Shown piece after piece: positions 61,401-64,000 of a DNA stretch of 64,000 nt; within the stretch, counting starts at the first letter, position 1; each line of letters opens with the position of its first letter. The notes under the pieces are model-generated. The model ran no database searches. It was given only the letters and a program-made list of their open reading frames with translations, and was not told the DNA's origin. The position numbers and the translations under genes were made by a program. The stretch comes from Larus michahellis (lineage: Eukaryota > Chordata > Aves > Charadriiformes > Laridae): contig NC_133897.1 in NCBI RefSeq assembly GCF_964199755.1, forward strand, positions 123,706,125 through 123,770,124. The letters are read 5' to 3'.

Positions 61401-64000
61401 GATATTTTTCTCTTCTGTAAACCCTTCATAATTTTTCTTCTACACAATTTCAAAGGGATGATTTAAAAAAAAATATTCCAGTGAAATATGCTGGAAGGAA
61501 TTAGGACTTTGCTAAAGCTATTTCCAAATACTTTCTTGCTCAGGACCTACTTTTTCCTGTTTTACCCCATCAGGTATGGTATTAACGCAAGCCACCAAGT
61601 TCCATGTGTATCTATGTGCAACAAATCTCTTGAAAAGTTTAAGGGGTCCTGCCAGAATTCACAGTTTCTTCTGGTCATTTATTGTGGAATATCACGGGGG
61701 GTTTTTTGGTGGTTGTATTTTGGACCGTTACACAGAATGTGTTACAGGTTCTGTCTTTCAGGGTGGGAGGAAATAGCAGTTTTAGCCTGCAAGTAAATAT
61801 AAATTGGTTAAAATATCTGCTTGCGTGGTTCTTCTAGACATAAGTTCTGTTTACACAGTTGTCTGCATCTGCAAAGAATTGTAAGAGTGTCTCAAAATCA
61901 TAGCTCTCAGTCCTGGGTTCCTTCGCTCTGGGTCTAACTGTTATCATTTTTGGACGATAATATATGTTATTTTTAGCAATGTGAATCTCTGAAAAAACTG
62001 TTACAGAGCTTAAAAATACTTAAACTAATTGTAAGTACATAACACAACCAGGAAACCCACATACTACTAAGTTTCTAGCTTTGATAAACACTCAGCAAAT
62101 GATCATGAACATTCCTTCAGGTTAAAATTATACAACAGTTCTAGTTAGTCCATCGGCTGTACGACGTTTTTGAGTTGGTCTTCAGACAACGGATGAAGTT
62201 CTCCAACTATTTTCATAGAGTACTGTAGCTTTGAGGCTCCTAGTTTCCAGGAAGGCCGTAAAGAGCTTCCCACAGCTGTTAGGGACTCCATCATATAAAA
62301 TCCCTTCATACATACTAAGCTGTAGGCTGGAAGTGTTACCATCCATCTCTTTTCACTCTCATGCTAAGTAACATCATTTAGCTTTACACACATAAATAGC
62401 ACCGTTTCCAGATAAAACCTTCTAAAGCTCTTAAAGTAGCGACCAGAATCTTACACCTACCCTTTCTTCACAAAGTTACTTCTATAGATGAAGTACAAGA
62501 CTGCAAATGGCACTGGCACTTAAGGTTTTAAACTTATTTGGATTGACAAACCTTTTCTCTTTTCTGTTCGGCCACACCTTTTCTAGCATAAATCAAACTG
62601 AGTTTGTCTTGGTCCTTCAAGAAACGTCTTCGCAGTCTTAGAATTTCTGCTCGTTCTTCTATACCTAGGGAACACATGATCATGTCCACAGCTTTTCCTT
62701 TCTCAAGCAAACTTCAGATTTAAGGCAAGAGCATCATATAATAACAAACACAATCTTTGTATTTACTAGCTTGCCAGCTAGTCTCCTAAGTTTCGTATCC
62801 AACAACTCAAAGCAAGGCCTTTCAACAGGACAGCAAATTAAAACAAATTAAGTTGTTCTTAGGAGAAGAGGTAATAAGCATTTGTATAGAAACTTTAAGC
62901 ACACGGATGAGGTATAAGGGTCAAACTATTGTACCAGAAAAGGCACTGAAATTCATGAACAGATTTGCCATGTGACAGATTTATTTTAAGCTCTCAAAGG
63001 CAAGTATGGCATTTGCACCACATTCCACAAAGTATATAGCTCCCTACAAAAAAGAGGTGCTAAATATATTCCAAGACTAGGTAATAATAATACAGTACTG
63101 TATTTTTTAAGTTACTGTTACAGAACTGTCACTGGATCAACGCCTGCTCCGGACAGTCATGGAGAAAGGCCACTTTACAGATTGTTCAGTCCGTTTCCTA
63201 GGAAAAAAGAATGAGCAAACTAAAACATATCACTACAACTGGCATTTTCGTGGTAGAAGATCAGGGACTCCCTGGAAGGTACACTGACCTCTCTCTTTTT
63301 GCAGTTCAGCATGGTCCATTCAAAACTGCCCTTAAACACTTCTCAGGTATTGAAAAGGTCAATCTTTATAACTCTCTGCCTGAACTCCTACTCTCATCCT
63401 TCTGGTCAAAATTTTAATGACAAGGTAGGCAAGGCTGAAACGGGGAGCGAACGGGGAGAAGGAGCCTAAGCCATTCCAGAACAGTACTGGATTTTTCAGT
63501 TATCGACTGGGTGGACGAAGGAGCATTCTCAGAAAATAGCAGGTAATTCTAATGCTAGACTGCAATATCTTGTAGATTGTGTCAGCACAGCTGAAATGGT
63601 TTGGAAAAAATATGTTTAAAGAGTCTCTTCTTTAAAGAGATACGCAGTTGAATTTAAAACAGAAGGGGCAGAACTGCCCAACACTCATGCTACGATTGTC
63701 TCAGGGAAAGGTAGGAATGCAAAGATCACACCATCTGGTTTCTAGCCAGTCAGTTCTTTTGTCTAGCAACATATAGTTTTGCAATTCCTAGCACAATTCT
63801 AGCTTTTTGCCACATGTTAGGTATCACCACACATTACCGCAAACACAAATCTCTCAAGTTGAACCACAATTAGAATGTCTTAAAGATAATGGACTGTCGG
63901 CCAAATAACTGACAAAGATGGTCTATAAAAATGTAATTCTATATAAATTGCATCATAAAGCTTACAGACCTTTAGTTTTGCTGTCCACCTCATCTCCAGG
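30130..64000 (-). CDS. PRKDC: PRKDC (DNA-PKcs), 28 C-terminal coding exons; gene continues beyond the window
   Basis: Exons total 4,266 nt in one frame: 1,421 residues plus TGA, about the last third of a protein of roughly 4,128 residues. DNA-PKcs is the nuclear serine/threonine kinase recruited by Ku to DNA double-strand breaks in non-homologous end joining and V(D)J recombination. In window numbering the FAT domain spans about 199-832, the PI3K-like kinase about 1015-1346 and FATC 1389-1421. Catalytic residues are intact: K1046 ([12 protein letters not shown]), D1215 and N1220 ([10 protein letters not shown]), D1234 (GIDFG). Adding 2,707 gives human D3922, N3927 and D3941 exactly. T1243, equivalent to T3950 in the activation loop, is kept. 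No frameshift or stop occurs. The 5' two thirds lie outside the window. Confidence 0.97.
30335..31333 (-). other. PRKDC intron w27-w28
   Basis: About 1 kb with no recognised element. Confidence 0.6.
31334..31473 (-). CDS. PRKDC: PRKDC exon w27
   Basis: 140 nt: [20 protein letters not shown], then [20 protein letters not shown] and PARIT. The WY pair corresponds to the region of human Y4046, where the mouse scid allele truncates. Acceptor CTCTTTAG, donor TG|GTAAGA. Confidence 0.95.
31474..32686 (-). other. PRKDC introns w26-w27 and w25-w26
   Basis: Two introns (31474-32058 and 32248-32686) either side of exon w26. Both are AT-rich with nothing further to report. Confidence 0.6.
32059..32247 (-). 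CDS. PRKDC: PRKDC exon w26
   Basis: 189 nt, 63 codons: [20 protein letters not shown], then [20 protein letters not shown] and [22 protein letters not shown] closes the activation segment. Acceptor GGCTAG, donor AAG|GTGAGA. Confidence 0.98.
32687..32888 (-). CDS. PRKDC: PRKDC exon w25 (catalytic and activation loops)
   Basis: 202 nt: [20 protein letters not shown], then [20 protein letters not shown] and [14 protein letters not shown]1215 and N1220 (32776-32759) form the catalytic loop and DFG lies at 32719-32711. The residue after DFG is Tyr, where human has His. Confidence 0.98.
32976..33047 (-). CDS. PRKDC: PRKDC exon w24
   Basis: 72 nt: [20 protein letters not shown], then DLL, with a split arginine codon at each end. 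Acceptor ATTTGCAG, donor CG|GTGAGT. Only 87 nt of intron separate it from w25. Confidence 0.94.
33048..34328 (-). other. PRKDC intron w23-w24
   Basis: 1.3 kb. A small imperfect direct repeat (GGTGCTCTCCTTC twice near 33,590) is the only structure seen. Confidence 0.55.
34329..34418 (-). CDS. PRKDC: PRKDC exon w23
   Basis: 90 nt: [20 protein letters not shown], then GISRYHVMY. Its acceptor (GCCCCTAG) lies right after a 36-base T run on the transcribed sense. Both ends split codons and fit the neighbours. Confidence 0.93.
34419..36360 (-). other. PRKDC intron w22-w23
   Basis: 1.9 kb. It contains the A36 run next to the exon, a C/T-rich stretch near 36,000 and a 14-bp palindrome at 36134-36147. 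No coding content. Confidence 0.6.
34427..34462. repeat. A36 homopolymer (T36 on the PRKDC sense strand)
   Basis: Thirty-six uninterrupted A on the + strand, beginning 9 bases from the start of exon w23. Confidence 0.95.
36361..36453 (-). CDS. PRKDC: PRKDC exon w22
   Basis: 93 nt: [20 protein letters not shown], then [10 protein letters not shown]. LGLIxWLENTxTLKD is conserved in the kinase domain. The acidic SEEEDI tail falls in a variable insert. Confidence 0.95.
36770..36990 (-). CDS. PRKDC: PRKDC exon w21 (ATP-binding lysine)
   Basis: 221 nt: [20 protein letters not shown], then [20 protein letters not shown]. The lysine in FLVK (window residue 1046) is the ATP-binding lysine, and [10 protein letters not shown] is the PIKK hallmark. 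Donor AG|GTGGGT. Confidence 0.97.
37254..37321 (-). CDS. PRKDC: PRKDC exon w20
   Basis: 68 nt, 22 full codons: [20 protein letters not shown], then ER. It enters the kinase N-lobe. Acceptor CACTTCAG, donor CGG|GTATGT. Confidence 0.95.
37601..37642. repeat. Tandem duplication, 22-bp period
   Basis: TTATATTAGATTTATAGACC occurs at 37601-37620 and again at 37623-37642, identical, with TA between. Confidence 0.9.
37862..38066 (-). CDS. PRKDC: PRKDC exon w19
   Basis: 205 nt: [20 protein letters not shown], then [20 protein letters not shown] and LEVP. The frame also stays open upstream of the acceptor, but the join from w18 fixes the start here. Donor G|GTAAGT. Confidence 0.96.
38067..41699 (-). 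other. PRKDC intron w18-w19 (longest in the window)
   Basis: 3.6 kb, AT-rich, with T runs near 38,800, an A-rich stretch near 39,945 and a probable ancient interspersed repeat at 41,155-41,345. The phases of w18 and w19 match directly, so no exon is missing. Confidence 0.6.
41155..41345. mobile_element. Probable ancient interspersed repeat
   Basis: The segment TAATTCTTCACAGTTG, then CTAAATAACTTGGTATCAGC and AGCAAATTTG resembles a dispersed amniote repeat (pattern CTTCACAGT..., TTTTGTATCATCTGCAAATT) that I recall from reptile and bird genomes. Family assignment is uncertain. Confidence 0.35.
41700..41843 (-). CDS. PRKDC: PRKDC exon w18
   Basis: 144 nt, 48 codons: [20 protein letters not shown], then [17 protein letters not shown]. 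It links FAT to the kinase domain. Acceptor GTTTGCAG, donor CAG|GTATGT. Confidence 0.96.
41844..42956 (-). other. PRKDC intron w17-w18
   Basis: 1.1 kb dominated by the CR1 copy at 42254-42662. Confidence 0.7.
42254..42662 (-). mobile_element. CR1 LINE 3' fragment in PRKDC intron
   Basis: The + strand begins TTCACAGAATCACAGAATGG, then CTCTGGAGATCATCTAGTCC. On the - strand it encodes the reverse transcriptase tail ([20 protein letters not shown]). It lies in the same transcriptional sense as PRKDC and is truncated at its 5' end. Confidence 0.92.
42957..43044 (-). CDS. PRKDC: PRKDC exon w17
   Basis: 88 nt: [20 protein letters not shown], then LSNPIMLFK. It is flanked on both sides by same-orientation CR1 copies in the neighbouring introns. 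Acceptor CTTTTAAAG, donor AAG|GTAAAG. Confidence 0.95.
43045..44456 (-). other. PRKDC intron w16-w17
   Basis: 1.4 kb containing the CR1 copy at 43782-44070; the remainder is unremarkable. Confidence 0.7.
43782..44070 (-). mobile_element. CR1 LINE 3' fragment in PRKDC intron
   Basis: The + strand reads GGCGTTGGAAGGGACCTTCA, then CATTAGTCCAACCCCCCTGC. The - strand encodes [20 protein letters not shown]. It is closely related to the copy at 42254, in the same orientation, and its 3' tip is slightly decayed. Confidence 0.9.
44457..44668 (-). CDS. PRKDC: PRKDC exon w16 (end of FAT domain)
   Basis: 212 nt: [20 protein letters not shown], then [20 protein letters not shown] and [21 protein letters not shown] and YPQAIxYPF are shared by PI3K-related kinases at the end of FAT. 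Acceptor TTTTTGCAG, donor AG|GTGACT. Confidence 0.97.
44669..46172 (-). other. PRKDC intron w15-w16
   Basis: 1.5 kb with a short ACT/ACC-type triplet-rich stretch near 44,830. Nothing else is recognised. Confidence 0.55.
46173..46333 (-). CDS. PRKDC: PRKDC exon w15
   Basis: 161 nt: [20 protein letters not shown], then [20 protein letters not shown] and ETLGLVTRE. [23 protein letters not shown] is one of the strongest DNA-PKcs signatures. Donor GAG|GTTAGT. Confidence 0.97.
46334..48585 (-). other. PRKDC introns w14-w15 and w13-w14
   Basis: Introns 46334-46854 and 47036-48585, AT-rich, with no repeat family or additional exon. Confidence 0.55.
46855..47035 (-). CDS. PRKDC: PRKDC exon w14
   Basis: 181 nt: [20 protein letters not shown], then [20 protein letters not shown]. 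[17 protein letters not shown] is the conserved FAT core. Acceptor GAATTTCAG, donor G|GTGAGT. Confidence 0.96.
48586..48776 (-). CDS. PRKDC: PRKDC exon w13
   Basis: 191 nt: [20 protein letters not shown], then [18 protein letters not shown] and [13 protein letters not shown]. LLGTTYxIxANAL is conserved in DNA-PKcs. Acceptor TCCAACAG, donor AAG|GTAAAT. Confidence 0.96.
48864..49038 (-). CDS. PRKDC: PRKDC exon w12
   Basis: 175 nt: [20 protein letters not shown], then [16 protein letters not shown] and [15 protein letters not shown]. Acceptor GAATATAG, donor G|GTAACA. The intron after it in the + direction (before w13 in transcription order) is only 87 nt. Confidence 0.93.
49039..51931 (-). other. 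PRKDC introns w11-w12 and w10-w11
   Basis: Introns 49039-50181 and 50372-51931. No repeat family, RNA gene or extra exon is recognised. Confidence 0.55.
50182..50371 (-). CDS. PRKDC: PRKDC exon w11
   Basis: 190 nt: [15 protein letters not shown], an acidic loop carrying MEVD twice (50313-50302 and 50277-50266), then [20 protein letters not shown]. The acidic loop is the least conserved part of FAT. Confidence 0.95.
51932..52043 (-). CDS. PRKDC: PRKDC exon w10
   Basis: 112 nt: [20 protein letters not shown], then [31 protein letters not shown] is a DNA-PKcs signature. Both ends split codons. Acceptor TTTCTAG, donor CG|GTAAAA. Confidence 0.96.
52755..52863 (-). CDS. PRKDC: PRKDC exon w9
   Basis: 109 nt: [20 protein letters not shown], then [16 protein letters not shown]. 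It ends one base into a serine codon (A|GT). [11 protein letters not shown] is a conserved FAT segment. Confidence 0.95.
53501..53725 (-). CDS. PRKDC: PRKDC exon w8
   Basis: 225 nt, 75 codons: [20 protein letters not shown], then [20 protein letters not shown] and [13 protein letters not shown]. These are FAT helices. It is the longest exon here. Acceptor CCTTGTAG, donor CAG|GTAACA. Confidence 0.97.
54213..54401 (-). CDS. PRKDC: PRKDC exon w7
   Basis: 189 nt, 63 codons: [20 protein letters not shown], then [18 protein letters not shown] and [12 protein letters not shown] stands where human DNA-PKcs has the secondary caspase motif DWVD. Acceptor TTCCCTAG, donor CAG|GTTTTT. Confidence 0.96.
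54989..55127 (-). CDS. PRKDC: PRKDC exon w6
   Basis: 139 nt: [20 protein letters not shown], then [19 protein letters not shown]. This is the start of the FAT domain TPR-like helices. Acceptor TTTTACTAG, donor GAG|GTAAAA. Confidence 0.96.
55128..59105 (-). other. PRKDC introns w5-w6 and w4-w5
   Basis: Introns 55128-55522 and 55732-59105. The second, 3.4 kb, contains a C run near 56,430 and A runs near 56,796 and 57,990. No gene or repeat family is recognised. Confidence 0.55.
55523..55731 (-). CDS. PRKDC: PRKDC exon w5
   Basis: 209 nt: [20 protein letters not shown], then [18 protein letters not shown] and [12 protein letters not shown]. It leads into the FAT domain at about residue 199. 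The final lysine codon AA|G is split; the donor is GTAAAT. Confidence 0.96.
59106..59285 (-). CDS. PRKDC: PRKDC exon w4
   Basis: 180 nt, 60 codons, phase 0: [20 protein letters not shown], ending [11 protein letters not shown]. It is helical repeat sequence before the FAT domain. Acceptor ATTTACAG, donor CAG|GTAAAT. Confidence 0.96.
60480..60611 (-). CDS. PRKDC: PRKDC exon w3
   Basis: 132 nt, 44 codons, phase 0 at both ends: [20 protein letters not shown], then [27 protein letters not shown] is a conserved DNA-PKcs signature. Acceptor GCATTTCAG, donor CAG|GTCTGT. Confidence 0.96.
62552..62664 (-). CDS. PRKDC: PRKDC exon w2
   Basis: 113 nt; with the split glycine it reads [19 protein letters not shown] and then [13 protein letters not shown]. 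This highly basic, conserved segment follows the caspase-site loop. Acceptor CCCTAG, donor AAG|GTTTGT. Confidence 0.95.
63970..64000 (-). CDS. PRKDC: PRKDC exon w1 (partial at window edge)
   Basis: The 31 visible nt read [10 protein letters not shown] plus one base, ending at donor G|GTCTGT. DEVD (63994-63983) is the caspase-3 motif expected near human residues 2709-2712. Confidence 0.88.

Larger units (their letters stand above)
59286..63969 (-). other. PRKDC introns w3-w4, w2-w3 and w1-w2
   Basis: Introns 59286-60479, 60612-62551 and 62665-63969. They are AT-rich; exon phases match across each, so no coding exon is missing. Confidence 0.55.

Noticed and set aside
1-64000. CRISPR arrays, bacterial operons, tRNA or rRNA genes
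   Set aside because: Nothing of the kind is visible; the window is vertebrate nuclear DNA with spliced genes.

Overview
This is a vertebrate nuclear window, most likely from a bird. It has long AT-rich introns with GT-AG junctions, three CR1 LINE 3' ends with the typical avian terminus, and a very GC-rich single-exon transcription-factor gene. The gene order SPIDR(+) - CEBPD(-) - PRKDC(-) matches the order known on human 8q11. The species cannot be told from the sequence.

Layout: (1) 1-19,090 holds the last nine coding exons of SPIDR on the + strand (about 345 residues of the C-terminus, complete to the stop) and its 3' UTR. (2) 19,091-20,480 is a short gap between convergent genes. (3) 20,480-22,400 holds the intronless CEBPD gene on the - strand, inside a CpG island, with a recognisable TATA/GC-box/CCAAT promoter and a perfect 41-bp inverted repeat just upstream. 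(4) 22,400-29,960 is intergenic, with one CR1 fragment and a small separate CpG-rich patch. (5) 29,960-64,000 holds the 3' third of PRKDC (DNA-PKcs) on the - strand. I placed 28 coding exons by hand, the first cut by the window edge. They join in one uninterrupted frame of 1,421 codons plus stop, covering the end of the region before FAT, the FAT domain, the whole PI3K-like kinase domain and FATC.

Function: SPIDR scaffolds homologous recombination (BLM, RAD51). PRKDC is the kinase of non-homologous end joining. CEBPD, a bZIP acute-response regulator, lies between these two double-strand-break repair genes. PRKDC keeps its catalytic residues and an exact caspase-3 motif at the expected place. 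SPIDR carries a CxxC-x16-CxxC zinc-ribbon arrangement that looks like the ssDNA-binding OB fold of RPA1.

I found no tRNA, rRNA, CRISPR, retroviral gene or wholly novel gene system. The points most worth a second look are the SPIDR zinc-ribbon/OB similarity, the CEBPD palindrome and its upstream frame open without an ATG, the caspase-site differences in PRKDC, and a 36-base homopolymer beside a kinase-domain splice acceptor.
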